A stretch of 64,000 nt of DNA from Paenibacillus polysaccharolyticus. Its GTDB lineage: Bacteria; Bacillota; Bacilli; Paenibacillales; Paenibacillaceae. Shown in pieces: positions 9,241 through 18,016 of this stretch. A program made the translations under genes and the position numbers. Below the pieces are notes generated by a model. The model saw only the letters and a program-made list of their open reading frames with translations, made no database searches and was not told the origin of the DNA. The number at the start of each line of letters is the position of its first letter. The first letter of the stretch is position 1. The stretch spans positions 1 through 64,000 of the forward strand of contig NZ_FMVM01000013.1 in the NCBI RefSeq assembly GCF_900102085.1. Direction: 5' to 3'.

Positions 9241-9270
9241 ATGGAGCGCTTACATTTGGCGATATATAAT
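9241..9270 (+). promoter_or_regulatory. Promoter region of the sugar-binding protein gene, with cre-like half site
   Basis: On the minus strand 9241-9256 reads AATGTAAGCGCTCCAT. The TGTAAGCGCT half matches a cre site, but the other half does not. A TATAAT -10 box is at 9265-9270; no convincing -35 was found, as expected if the YesN-type regulator activates it. Confidence 0.5.
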
Positions 9271-9314
9271 GAGCCTATGAAAGACAAACCAGTCACACCG
9301 GGAGGTCATAAGAG

Positions 9315-10595
9315 ATGAAAGTATGGAAAAGCGTTGTAAGTGCGGCACTGGTCAGCGTTCTGCTCGCAGGCTGCGGCTCGAATGCAGGCACGGATAATGA
9401 ACAGAACGAAGTCAAAGCTGGCAGCACCGTAAACCTCAAAGTATTCGTTGCTCAACCAAGGCTGAAAGAACATTACGATAAATATATAGAACAGTTCAAA
9501 GCCAAGGAAAAAGCAGACAAAAACATTGAAGTGAATGTGCAACTGGAGATGCCGCCAGCAGATAATGCACCTCAGATTTTGAAAACAAGACTTGCTTCCA
9601 ATGATGCACCAGACGTATTCGCTCTGCACGCGGTGAATGAGATTCCGCCTTTCAGCAAAGCTGGATATCTCGAAGACTTGTCTAACCAACCTTTTGTAGA
9701 TAAATTGCTGGATTCGGTCAAACCTTCGGTAACGGATGCAAGCGGCAAAGTCGTTGCGGTTCCACTGGAAACCTTGTCATGGGGTTATCTGTACAACAAA
9801 GATATCTTTAAAGAACAAGGGCTTGAGGTTCCAACAACGTTGACAGAAATGAAAGCGGTTGTAGAGAAGCTGAAAGCAGCTGGCATTACACCGTTTGAGC
9901 TGTCTTACAAAGAAGCTTGGGTTCCGCAATTATTCCTGCCACTCACTGTAGGGGCGCTGACACAAACGGAGCACAAAGACTTCGTGGAAAAAATGAACAA
10001 GGACGAAGCTTCCTTCTCCGATATGAAAGCACTGTTTGATGTGTTTGATCTCGTTAATGCGAACGGAACGGATAAAGCGCTTGAAGTTGGAGCCGATGAC
10101 GGCGCTGCCGCTTATGCTACAGGCAAAGCAGCGATGTGGATTCAAGGACCTTGGTACGCAGAAACGATTCTGAAGTCCAACCCTGACGTTAATTTTGGTG
10201 TAGCTCCAATGCCGCTGAACGATAATCCGGATGATACGAAAATCAACCTGAGCACATCCACTTCACTAGCTGTATCGTCATCAAGTAAAAACAAAGAAGT
10301 GGCACTCGACTTTGTAAACTACATTCTCGATGACAAGGATTCAAGTGCATTCTATGAAGCGCTCAAGTTTAATCCGGTTGCCAAAGTGCATACGTTCAAG
10401 AGCTTCCCGTGGGTAGACGACGCCCTGAAATATGTTAATGAAGGCAAAGCTTATCAAGATCCAAAGATTCCACAAGCCGTGAAGGATGAGTCTGGTAAAG
10501 CTCTTCAAGGGTACTACTCCGGACAGTTGAATCAACAGCAGGTGATCGATGCGCTCGACAAAGCGTGGAAATCCTACAATAAAGTCAATAAATAA
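9315..10595 (+). CDS. Sugar ABC transporter substrate-binding lipoprotein (family 1)
   Basis: A 426-residue lipoprotein with a short signal peptide and lipobox LAGC (Cys20 lipidated), anchored outside the membrane. The body is an extracellular solute-binding protein family 1 fold, with the typical PDVFAL region near the N terminus and AYATGKAAMWIQGPW in the second lobe. A GGGAGG ribosome site precedes the ATG. It works with the two permeases at 10829-12537. No ATPase gene is adjacent; such importers usually borrow a shared MsmX-type ATPase encoded elsewhere. By context the substrate is probably a galactoside. Confidence 0.92.
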   Translation: MKVWKSVVSAALVSVLLAGCGSNAGTDNEQNEVKAGSTVNLKVFVAQPRLKEHYDKYIEQFKAKEKADKNIEVNVQLEMPPADNAPQILKTRLASNDAPDVFALHAVNEIPPFSKAGYLEDLSNQPFVDKLLDSVKPSVTDASGKVVAVPLETLSWGYLYNKDIFKEQGLEVPTTLTEMKAVVEKLKAAGITPFELSYKEAWVPQLFLPLTVGALTQTEHKDFVEKMNKDEASFSDMKALFDVFDLVNANGTDKALEVGADDGAAAYATGKAAMWIQGPWYAETILKSNPDVNFGVAPMPLNDNPDDTKINLSTSTSLAVSSSSKNKEVALDFVNYILDDKDSSAFYEALKFNPVAKVHTFKSFPWVDDALKYVNEGKAYQDPKIPQAVKDESGKALQGYYSGQLNQQQVIDALDKAWKSYNKVNK

Positions 10596-10656
10596 GAGCG
10601 GGATGCTTAACAAGTAAGCGCCTGAACGATCAACAAGGTTGAGCTGTAAGAAAGCA

Positions 10657-10730
10657 GTACCTGCGTTTGTTGACAAAATCTCGTTTGGTTCCGTATTAAG
10701 CTCGGGGTTTTGTCAACAAATTAGCGGTAC
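10657..10730 (+). other. Long inverted repeat between binding protein and permease genes
   Basis: TTTGTTGACAAAA (10666-10678) pairs perfectly with TTTTGTCAACAAA (10708-10720), and GTACC/GGTAC (10657-10661, 10726-10730) extends the stem. Each 13-bp arm is itself a near palindrome (TTTGT-TG-ACAAA), and the arms lie 42 bp apart, so they could also be two operator sites. Possible roles are an mRNA processing or stabilising hairpin that sets more binding protein than permease, or a regulator site. Confidence 0.6.
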
Positions 10731-10828
10731 TTTATTTCGTAACAGTCTCGAAGCAGATGAAACGGCTGGCTGAACGATCTTCGTTCCCCCGTTAACCTTC
10801 ATCCGCTGTGCAAAAAGGGGGAGAAGTT

Positions 10829-11713
10829 ATGGCTACGAATGTGTTCAAAAAGTATCTTTCATTGCTCGCGTTCACAGCGCCGGCCTTTGTAATCTATGCG
10901 ATATTCCTGCTGTACCCGACGTTTAGCGGGATGTTCTACAGCTTGACGGATTGGAACGGGTTAAACCGTGACTACAGCTTTATCGGGCTGGGGAACTTTG
11001 TGGAATTGTTTAAGGAAGATCCTGACTTCCTCAACTCGCTGTGGTTTACGATGAAATATGTTATTTTTATGCTGATTTTGCAAAATGTCATTGCATTGCT
11101 GCTCGCCGTGTTCATTGAGTCGCGTACACGCAGCAAAGGGTTATTCCGCACATTGTTCTTCATGCCCAATATGATCAGTACAATCATCAGTGCATTCATG
11201 TGGACGTTCATCTTTTCCCAGGTGTTGCCGCAGCTGGCTGAGAAATTGGCCGTTTCTTTTCTCGACCAACAATGGCTCGGTGATCCGAAGTTCTCCTTCT
11301 ACTCGATTCTAATCGTATCGCTTTGGAACGGTGTGGGCTATATGATGATCATCTACCTGGCTGCATTGCAGGGTGTACCGAAAAGCCTCAAGGAAGCCGC
11401 GGTCATTGACGGTGCAAATGCATTTCAAGTGTTACGTAACGTCGTACTGCCGATGATTACACACGCTATTACAATCTGTTTCTTCCTGACACTGAACGGT
11501 GCATTCAAAGTGTTCGAGGTGGTCTATGGATTGACAGGCGGCGGCCCGGGTCGGGCTACACAGGTCATCACCATGAATATCTATGAAGAAGCTTTCTCGA
11601 ACAACTTCAGATACGGTTATGCCAGTGCCAAATCGGTTGTATTGTTTGCTATCGTTCTGATCTTTACACTCATCCAGATCACCGTCATGAAGAGAAAAGA
11701 GGTGGAAGCATGA
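10829..11713 (+). CDS. Sugar ABC transporter permease (MalF type)
   Basis: A 294-residue inner-membrane permease with about six hydrophobic helices and the cytoplasmic EAA loop EAAVIDGANAFQVLRNVVLP that docks the ATPase. The ATG at 10829 is preferred, with GGGGGAG 7 bases upstream; an in-frame GTG at 10808 precedes that site and has none of its own. It overlaps the next permease gene by 4 bp (ATGA). It forms the heterodimeric channel with the MalG-type partner. Confidence 0.93.
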   Translation: MATNVFKKYLSLLAFTAPAFVIYAIFLLYPTFSGMFYSLTDWNGLNRDYSFIGLGNFVELFKEDPDFLNSLWFTMKYVIFMLILQNVIALLLAVFIESRTRSKGLFRTLFFMPNMISTIISAFMWTFIFSQVLPQLAEKLAVSFLDQQWLGDPKFSFYSILIVSLWNGVGYMMIIYLAALQGVPKSLKEAAVIDGANAFQVLRNVVLPMITHAITICFFLTLNGAFKVFEVVYGLTGGGPGRATQVITMNIYEEAFSNNFRYGYASAKSVVLFAIVLIFTLIQITVMKRKEVEA

Positions 11714-12537
11714 GAATGCAGCGACTGAATAACTACCTGATTCGGCTGTTACTGATTCTCGGCTCTCTGGTAGCCATGCTACCGATCTACATGGCTGTGG
11801 TGAACTCATTCAAAACACAGGGTGAAATGTTCCAATCCTTTATTGCTCTGCCGACCACATTACATTGGGAGAACTACACGGATGCGTTTAACAAAATCAA
11901 TCTGCTCGGCAGCTCGCTGAACTCCGCGATTGTGTCGATCCTGGGTATCGGAGGAATTGTCTTCTGTGCTTCGCTTGCAGGATACAAACTGTCACGGACT
12001 TCCGGCAGGCTTAGCAATCTGATCTTCTTCATGTTTGTCGCTTCCATGCTGGTGCCGTTCCATTCCATCATGATCCCGCTGACGCGTGTCGCGAAGGGGA
12101 TGGGGGTGCAGGGAAGCACTTACGGACTGGCTCTGATCTATATCGGACTTGGTGTAAACATGGCGATCTTCCTCTATCACGGGTTTGTGAAGTCCATTCC
12201 GCGTGAACTCGAAGAATCGGCTCAGATCGATGGATGTAACGAGTTCCAGACGTTTTTTCAGATTATTTTCCCGCTGCTGCTTCCGATCACAGTGACGATT
12301 GCAATTCTGGACTTCCTGTGGATATGGAATGACTTCCTGTTACCGCTATTGATGTTGACGGATGTAAACCGGTACACACTTATCCTGTCCACAAATATGC
12401 TGTTTGGTGAGTATAACAAGGAATGGCCGTTAATTCTCTCTTCTCTGGTTTTGACTGCAATTCCGGTTATCCTGATCTATGCATTCTTCCAAAAGTTCAT
12501 TATGGAGGGTATTGCGGAGGGAGCGGTCAAAGGATAA
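11710..12537 (+). CDS. Sugar ABC transporter permease (MalG type)
   Basis: A 275-residue carbohydrate permease with six hydrophobic segments and the EAA-like loop ESAQIDGCNEFQTFFQIIFPLL. Length and the C-terminal ending (EGIAEGAVKG) are typical of the MalG/LacG group. Translation is coupled to the upstream permease by a 4-bp overlap. It is the last gene of the operon; a strong terminator starts 28 bp after the stop. Confidence 0.93.
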   Translation: MRMQRLNNYLIRLLLILGSLVAMLPIYMAVVNSFKTQGEMFQSFIALPTTLHWENYTDAFNKINLLGSSLNSAIVSILGIGGIVFCASLAGYKLSRTSGRLSNLIFFMFVASMLVPFHSIMIPLTRVAKGMGVQGSTYGLALIYIGLGVNMAIFLYHGFVKSIPRELEESAQIDGCNEFQTFFQIIFPLLLPITVTIAILDFLWIWNDFLLPLLMLTDVNRYTLILSTNMLFGEYNKEWPLILSSLVLTAIPVILIYAFFQKFIMEGIAEGAVKG

Positions 12538-12565
12538 AAGTTTATAAAAATGGTATAAGAGCTTA

Positions 12566-12610
12566 TAGCCTTGAACTACGGATATATTCCATTAGTTCAA
12601 GGCTATTTTT
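12566..12610 (+). terminator. Rho-independent terminator of the sugar ABC operon
   Basis: TAGCCTTGAACTA (12566-12578) and TAGTTCAAGGCTA (12593-12605) form a perfect 13-bp stem with a 14-base loop, followed by TTTTT. Confidence 0.9.
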
Positions 12611-12939
12611 AGTTGACCAACAGGTATTAGAGGTGATGCAACCAGCTATAATCGTTATGCACGAAGCGAAATCTGCAACGCTCCTCAAACGGTTAAATTC
12701 ATATTCGTGTGATGGTGAAAAACTACTTTTCTATCTGTATCACCATAACAAACTTAATTAAGAGCTGGAATATTGCTGTGAATGTGCTGTCGTTGTTTAT
12801 ATAACATACAAATTTCGACAAGTCTTTTAGCTATATAGTCCTATTTAATCTAAAACAAAGGAAAGGTAAAATTATACATGTATTAAATTTACTTTTTAGT
12901 TATTAAATGGTTTTTTTGTGCCATAAAGGGGGGAAGTAA
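12611..12939. other. AT-rich intergenic stretch without recognisable gene
   Basis: Between the ABC operon terminator and the small membrane protein gene the sequence becomes clearly AT-rich. No ORF with a plausible ribosome site or RNA gene was recognised. It presumably holds the promoter of the 85-residue gene. Confidence 0.5.
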
Positions 12940-13197
12940 ATGACGATAACAACTTTGATTATCCTCGCAGTTATTGTTTTTGTCTTGTTTTTTTTGGTAA
13001 CTATTAGATTAGTAACAAGCCTAAATCCACTTTATGTATGTCTACTAGGTATACAATTAACGTTACTAGGGATACTTCTTATAATGATTCGAGAAAACAT
13101 TAATGAGGAATCCACGTTATTGTTATTATCTTCATTGTTTTTAGGTGTTGTTGGAACAGCTATACTTACAGCAGCCGTAATAAAATTCAAATCATAG
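12940..13197 (+). CDS. Small three-helix membrane protein, unknown function
   Basis: An 85-residue protein with three hydrophobic segments (about residues 4-24, 30-48 and 60-80) and only a few charged residues (RENINEE between helices 2 and 3). A very strong AAAGGGGGGAAG lies just before the ATG. Size and the LNPLYVCLLGIQLTLLGIL stretch are loosely like NuoK/MnhC-type three-helix subunits, but none of their partners is present and the likeness is weak. The gene is AT-rich: 12961-13020 has 18 G+C of 60 by hand count, unlike its neighbours, which suggests acquisition. It ends in its own terminator. Confidence 0.75.
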   Translation: MTITTLIILAVIVFVLFFLVTIRLVTSLNPLYVCLLGIQLTLLGILLIMIRENINEESTLLLLSSLFLGVVGTAILTAAVIKFKS

Positions 13198-13260
13198 TAC
13201 TAGGTTGGTTTTATGTTATTTGAAGTTAACTTTAACAAATGTACGGTTATTTCAATATAG

Positions 13261-13310
13261 AAGGCTAGGCTTGGGGGTTAAACACACCCCAAAGCGCTGG
13301 CCTTCTTTTA
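13261..13310. terminator. Bidirectional terminator between small membrane gene and MocR gene
   Basis: AAGGCTAGGCTTGGGG... pairs with CCCCAAAGCGCTGGCCTT, followed by CTTTTAG; the opposite strand also has a terminator shape. It serves the convergent genes ending at 13197 (+) and 13336 (-). Confidence 0.8.
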
Positions 13311-13335
13311 GTAAGGTGGGATATGGAAGCACACT

Positions 13336-14844
13336 CTAAGTTATCAAGCTTCGGGCTACTTCGACAAGGACCATAAGTCCGCGCTCCATCTCATCTTGCG
13401 AAGCATAGGCATAAGAGAGCCGGATATGACTCGCATCCAGCCGATCATACAGATAACCTGGATGAATGAGTACATCTGCTTCCAGACAGGCAGAGAACAA
13501 CTTGCGGGTAGACAAGGGTTCCGCTGTGAAGCGTAGCCAGATATAGAACCCGCCTTCTGGCGTTGCCCATTCTGCAATGTCATGAAAATAGCGATGCAGT
13601 AGCTCCAGCATGAAGTCTCTGCGTTTTCGGAGCTCCGGACGTAGCCGCTCCATATGAGTTGTGTGATGGCCATCTGTAAACCATACAGCCGCGGCTTCCT
13701 GTGCGAGTGAACTGGTACCGTAATCCGTCTGCATTTTGATATCGGCCAGCCTTCGAATGACGGGCACAGGACCGACAAGCCAGCCAAGGCGAAGACCTGG
13801 ACTGACCGCTTTGGAGAGAGTGCCCATATGCAGCACCCGACCTTCCTGATCCATTGCCTTAAGTGGAAGAGGAGGAGGGTGATCCAGCCAAAGTTCCTGA
13901 TAAGCGGCATCCTCCAAGATCGAAATGCCGGACTTGCGGGCGAGGGACATCAATTCATCCCTGCGACGGCAGCTCATCACACTGCCTGTAGGATTATGGA
14001 AGCTCGGTATGGTGTACAGTAGCGGGAAGGACTCGCTGTTATTCTCGTCGTTTCCTGAGTGCAACGTATGTATCGCATGTTCTAAATGCCCCAGATGTAA
14101 TCCCTCTTCCTCCATGGCAATTCCGTTTAGCTTTAGCCCTGCCGATTGGAAGGCGTGGATGGAATATAGATAGGATGGCTTCTCTAACAAGACAGCTGAT
14201 CCACGAGGCAGCAATCCCACAGAGATTAAATGCAGTGCTTGTAGAGATCCCGACACGATCAGAATCGAATCAGGTGAGGCCTGAATGCCATTAGACTGCA
14301 AATGTATGGACAACGCCTCACGAAGCGCCAGGCTGCCTTGAGGTTCGATGTAATTCAGCATACGTGTTTGGCTGGACAGGGTCTGGAGAATTTTATTAAA
14401 CGCTTCGTTAGGCATCAGCTCTGGCGCGAGCTCACCTGTACCCAGCCGAATAATGCCGGGTCTGAACTCTGCCTGATTAATCTGCTGAATCTCGGGCAAA
14501 TTCGGATAGTACCAGCCTTCCTGTGCAGCTTCGCTCCAGTTGGGTAAGGCGGCATGGGCCATACTGTGCCAACCGGAACCGGAGACGTAGGTACCGCCTC
14601 CGTGTCGGCCTTCAATCATGCCTGCCGCAGTCAGGTTATCCAGAGCGGTGACCAGCGTACTGCGGTTTACACCCATGGATGTTGCCAGTGTTCGCTGAGA
14701 AGGCAGACGAGTCCCAGCCGACCACTCGCCTGTTGTGATTTTTTGCCGAATATAGGCTTCAATCTGACGATAAATAGGCAAATCAAGCGCAGGGTTAGGC
14801 TGCCAAATTTGTATAGAAGATGTATTGGAATATTGACGTCCCAT
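13336..14844 (-). CDS. MocR/GabR-type PLP-dependent transcriptional regulator
   Basis: A 502-residue fusion of an N-terminal GntR winged helix (residues about 15-85: LPIYRQIEAYIRQKI...LPSQRTLATSMGVNRSTLVTAL) and a class I aminotransferase domain. The PLP lysine is in GTLSKAVSPGLRLGW. In this family PLP-bound amino acid or amine ligands change DNA binding. AGGAGGTGA lies 9 bases before the ATG. It is divergent from a LysE-type exporter, a common pairing that suggests control of amino acid export; that link is inferred from position. Confidence 0.92.
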   Translation of the reverse strand: MGRQYSNTSSIQIWQPNPALDLPIYRQIEAYIRQKITTGEWSAGTRLPSQRTLATSMGVNRSTLVTALDNLTAAGMIEGRHGGGTYVSGSGWHSMAHAALPNWSEAAQEGWYYPNLPEIQQINQAEFRPGIIRLGTGELAPELMPNEAFNKILQTLSSQTRMLNYIEPQGSLALREALSIHLQSNGIQASPDSILIVSGSLQALHLISVGLLPRGSAVLLEKPSYLYSIHAFQSAGLKLNGIAMEEEGLHLGHLEHAIHTLHSGNDENNSESFPLLYTIPSFHNPTGSVMSCRRRDELMSLARKSGISILEDAAYQELWLDHPPPLPLKAMDQEGRVLHMGTLSKAVSPGLRLGWLVGPVPVIRRLADIKMQTDYGTSSLAQEAAAVWFTDGHHTTHMERLRPELRKRRDFMLELLHRYFHDIAEWATPEGGFYIWLRFTAEPLSTRKLFSACLEADVLIHPGYLYDRLDASHIRLSYAYASQDEMERGLMVLVEVARSLIT

Positions 14845-15000
14845 CAGGTAATTTCACCTCCTGTAGTTATAAAGAAAGAGTCCGTTATCGTGTTTGTATC
14901 GTCCACTATACCATTTGGTTGGGCTCCATGCCATCCAAGTGGTTGGTTACGTCTTCCCTAATTTCATTTACGCTGAAGAAAGAGATAAGGGGGATGGGCA

Positions 15001-15609
15001 ATGGACGTTTTTATTCATGCAGTGGTGCTGGCATTTGGCTTGATCTTACCGCTGGGTGTTCAGAATGTATTTATTTTCAATCAAGGGTTAACGCAAAAGA
15101 AATACTTGCATGCACTGCCGGCTATAATTACAGCAGGGATTAGCGATACGCTGCTGATTGGAGCCGCTGTAGGGGGCATGTCTCTCATTTTGATTCAATG
15201 GCCTATACTCACCCATGTTTTATATGCGGCTGGAAGCCTGTTCTTGCTCTACATGGCATGGGGGTTATGGAAATCATCGGCTTCCTCAGATAAAGCCCCG
15301 ACAGCGATGTCGGCAGGTCGGCAGATTGCTTTTGCCGCTTCGGTGTCTATTCTCAATCCGCATGCTTTGCTGGATACCGTGGCTGTCATTGGTACAAGTT
15401 CCATTCAGTATGAAGGGGGGGAGCGTATGTATTTTACGGTCACAACAATGGCTGTATCCTGGATTTGGTTTCTGGGGCTTGCCGCTGCAGGCAGCATAGT
15501 TGGCAATCATGATCGCACAGGGCATCTACGAGTTATGCTGAGCCGCGTATCCGCGCTGATTATGGTCGGAATTGCACTAATGATGTGCTGGAGGCTTTTT
15601 AACTCCTAA
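15001..15609 (+). CDS. LysE/ArgO-family amino acid exporter
   Basis: A 202-residue membrane protein with about six hydrophobic helices and the family's N-terminal pattern LAFGLILPLGVQNVFIFNQG. NPHALLDT in the middle corresponds to the conserved NPxAxLD motif. Length matches LysE/ArgO, which export basic amino acids. A GGGGGATG ribosome site precedes the ATG. The promoter is shared with the divergent MocR regulator, which is the probable controller. The substrate cannot be settled from sequence. Confidence 0.9.
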   Translation: MDVFIHAVVLAFGLILPLGVQNVFIFNQGLTQKKYLHALPAIITAGISDTLLIGAAVGGMSLILIQWPILTHVLYAAGSLFLLYMAWGLWKSSASSDKAPTAMSAGRQIAFAASVSILNPHALLDTVAVIGTSSIQYEGGERMYFTVTTMAVSWIWFLGLAAAGSIVGNHDRTGHLRVMLSRVSALIMVGIALMMCWRLFNS

Positions 15610-15725
15610 ATCAGGTGTTCAAAGCACATGAGCAAGGTGAATCAATGAAAACTAGGGAATCGTAAAGGCTGGATGGGTGTAAGAAGGGGGCAGCCGTGCA
15701 CCTGCTAGCTAACACTTCGTAGCAA

Positions 15726-15759
15726 AAAAGCTCCCCGTCACAGAGTCACGGGAAGCTTG
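15726..15759 (-). terminator. Terminator of the soluble receptor gene
   Basis: On the minus strand AAGCTTCCCGT...ACGGGGAGCTT forms the stem and is followed by TTTTTGC, just after the stop at 15770. Confidence 0.85.
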
Positions 15760-15769
15760 ATGTATCCGT

Positions 15770-16606
15770 TTATTCTGCTTTTAGCAGCATCGATTCAATG
15801 AACACTTTAAGATCCTGGCTTGTTGCGTTCAGATGGTCAATAATCTCACTGAACTCCGTTACAAGTTCAGACTGTGCATTGCTGGACTGTGTTATGGAGG
15901 TAATTTCCTGTTCCATCTGCTGAATGGAGGACTGCACATCCTTGAGGGAACGTTCAATGTTCACCGTCGCCTCCTTGGTTCCGGTGGACAGTTTACGCAC
16001 TTCGGCGGCAACTACGCCGAACCCCGCACCTGCCGCGCCCGCGCGTGCGGCTTCGATGGCTGCATTCAGGCCAAGTAAATTCGTTTGTTCCGATACTTCA
16101 CGAATAAATACGGCAACTTTGTTGACCTCACCGGAGTTCTTCACAGCAAGGCGTGTATTGTCCAAAATTTGCGTAGACGAAGCAGTTAGCTGTTCAGACT
16201 GTGCAGCAACCGTCTGCACCATCTCTGATAACCTGCCGCTGATGCCTGTAATCAGGTCGGTAAAGTGCTCCAGCTTTTCTTCGTTCTGGAGTGAAAAACC
16301 TATAGCAAGCGTTCCTGCAATCTTTCCTTCATCATCATAAAGCGGAGTGGCGGATGAAATAATGGGTGTGCCATAAAATTTGGCATCAATGCGATTGGCT
16401 GAGGTCTCCCCATGCACAAGTGCCCGGCGCAGTGTAGGGTCTTCAAGAGAGATCGGATCTCCGGCTCTGATGCCAAGATCAAGCTCGTTGCTAGGAACGT
16501 AATACCAAAACTTCTCGGTATCGGTAACGGCAATCATGATATCGTGTTCTTTCAGCATCATTTTAAAATAAGGACTTGCTGCAGTGAGTGCTTCTACGAT
16601 GTTCAA
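15770..16606 (-). CDS. Soluble methyl-accepting chemotaxis-type receptor, YfmS-like
   Basis: A 278-residue protein with no membrane segment. The N-terminal sensor region (residues about 1-115, with the PAS/Cache-like stretch IISSATPLYDDEGKIAGTLAIGFS) is followed by a shortened MCP signalling domain whose tip is EQTNLLGLNAAIEAARAGAAGAGFGVVAAEVRKL. It resembles B. subtilis YfmS, a soluble transducer of similar length. The start is TTG with AGGAG 9 bases upstream; no nearby ATG fits. It should signal through CheA/CheW from the cytoplasm. The ligand is unknown. Confidence 0.87.
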   Translation of the reverse strand: MNIVEALTAASPYFKMMLKEHDIMIAVTDTEKFWYYVPSNELDLGIRAGDPISLEDPTLRRALVHGETSANRIDAKFYGTPIISSATPLYDDEGKIAGTLAIGFSLQNEEKLEHFTDLITGISGRLSEMVQTVAAQSEQLTASSTQILDNTRLAVKNSGEVNKVAVFIREVSEQTNLLGLNAAIEAARAGAAGAGFGVVAAEVRKLSTGTKEATVNIERSLKDVQSSIQQMEQEITSITQSSNAQSELVTEFSEIIDHLNATSQDLKVFIESMLLKAE

Positions 16607-16786
16607 TAAGTTCAGCTCCTGTAGTATGTGTATATATCATCTGGGTGTATATTATACATCGTCAGATCGATTAGCCTAATTTAGGCCTAAAAAGGGCATA
16701 ACGTCTATTACATTTTTTTGAAGCGTTTGAATCAAAGGAAGAGAAATATGTCGCTGACATAGGCTTTTCATCATCAAACAACACAA

Positions 16787-16823
16787 AAAACAGACGGGAA
16801 CCTGAGGTTCTCGCCTGTTTTCT
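16787..16823. terminator. Bidirectional terminator downstream of moaA
   Basis: AAACAGACGGGAACC and GGTTCTCGCCTGTTTT form a long stem with A/T tracts on both sides. It ends the minus-strand moaA transcript. Confidence 0.85.
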
Positions 16824-16880
16824 TCATGAATCATAATGAGTACAGCGATTGTTTATAATAGATGGCGTTATGTTTGCCTT

Positions 16881-17882
16881 CTATCCACCGATCTGCGACA
16901 TGCGTCGTACCGTCGGGGTGTGGGATTGCATTTTTTTCTCCAGTGCCAGCGCCATTTCATGATTTTTCGGTTTGGTACCGAGTGCTTTCAGGAAAAGTGC
17001 AGCCATCGCATCGGGATCATCTACATAGCGGCGAACATTGTATTCATCTGACCAGTACAGACAAGCCTTGATATGTCCGTCCGCTGTAAGGCGCAGCCGA
17101 TTACAGTTATCGCAGAAGTGGTCACTGACCGGATGAATAAGACCAAATGTGCCTTGGGAGCCTGTAATTTTCATATTACGTGATGGACCATTCCCGGCAG
17201 GGCCTTCGGTATTCTCAACCGTCCAGCCAGCCTCGGCACATACATCCGTTACAGCCTCCAGCGGCAGATAAGATTGGCGCCAGGAGTCGGAAGCCTGCCC
17301 GATTGGCATGTATTCAATAAATCGCACATGTAGCGGCTGATCGATCGTCATAGCGATGAAATCCTTGATTTCATCATCATTAATGCCCTTCATCAGCACG
17401 ACATTCAGCTTGATCGGTGCCAGGCCCACCCCAGTAGCTGCCTCGATACCCTTCAGCACCTTATTGACATCTCCACCGCGTGTGATCATAGAGAATCGGT
17501 CAGCATGCAGGGAGTCCAGGCTAATATTAATGCGGTTCAGCCCAGCATCCTTCAAAGCCTTCGCCTGTTTGTCCAGCAGCAAGGCATTCGTGGTCAGTGC
17601 AATGTCCTCGATGCCATCAATGGCAGAGATCATGCCCACAAGTTTATGCAAATCCTTACGTACCAGGGGTTCTCCCCCCGTGAGCCGAACCTTGCGCATG
17701 CCCATCGGGGCGAGCACTTTTAGCACTTCCGTAATTTCTTCATAACTCATTATCTCATCATGCGGAGCAAACTCCATGCCTTCCGCGGGCATACAGTAGA
17801 CACAGCGCAGATTGCAGCGGTCCGTAACGGAAATACGGATGTAGTCATGTATGCGGCCAAATGAATCCTGTAGCAATTCCAT
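16881..17882 (-). CDS. moaA: GTP 3',8-cyclase
   Basis: A 333-residue radical SAM enzyme for the first step of molybdopterin synthesis, converting GTP with MoaC to cyclic pyranopterin phosphate. The N-terminal cluster motif CNLRCVYC (Cys23, 27, 30) binds the SAM iron-sulfur cluster, and FCDNCNRLRLTADGHIKACLY holds the second cluster. The protein ends in GG, as functional MoaA does. The ATG at 17882 is chosen for AAGGGTGG 5 bases upstream; a GTG three codons earlier overlaps that site. It stands alone, away from other moa genes. Confidence 0.95.
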   Translation of the reverse strand: MELLQDSFGRIHDYIRISVTDRCNLRCVYCMPAEGMEFAPHDEIMSYEEITEVLKVLAPMGMRKVRLTGGEPLVRKDLHKLVGMISAIDGIEDIALTTNALLLDKQAKALKDAGLNRINISLDSLHADRFSMITRGGDVNKVLKGIEAATGVGLAPIKLNVVLMKGINDDEIKDFIAMTIDQPLHVRFIEYMPIGQASDSWRQSYLPLEAVTDVCAEAGWTVENTEGPAGNGPSRNMKITGSQGTFGLIHPVSDHFCDNCNRLRLTADGHIKACLYWSDEYNVRRYVDDPDAMAALFLKALGTKPKNHEMALALEKKMQSHTPTVRRMSQIGG

Positions 17883-18016
17883 GCAGACCACCCTTTCAAC
17901 GGTTCAGATTGGAAATCTTCTATAGTAAATGATACGACAATTGTAAAAGCAACAGTTGCATCAAATTTTAGCTATTTCTCCAATCCGCGTCAATGATGAC
18001 GTCCCGTGACAGGAAT

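Noticed and set aside
12423..12761. A 112-codon plus-strand frame across the end of the permease gene and its terminator
   Set aside because: It reads through a perfect terminator hairpin and has no ribosome site.
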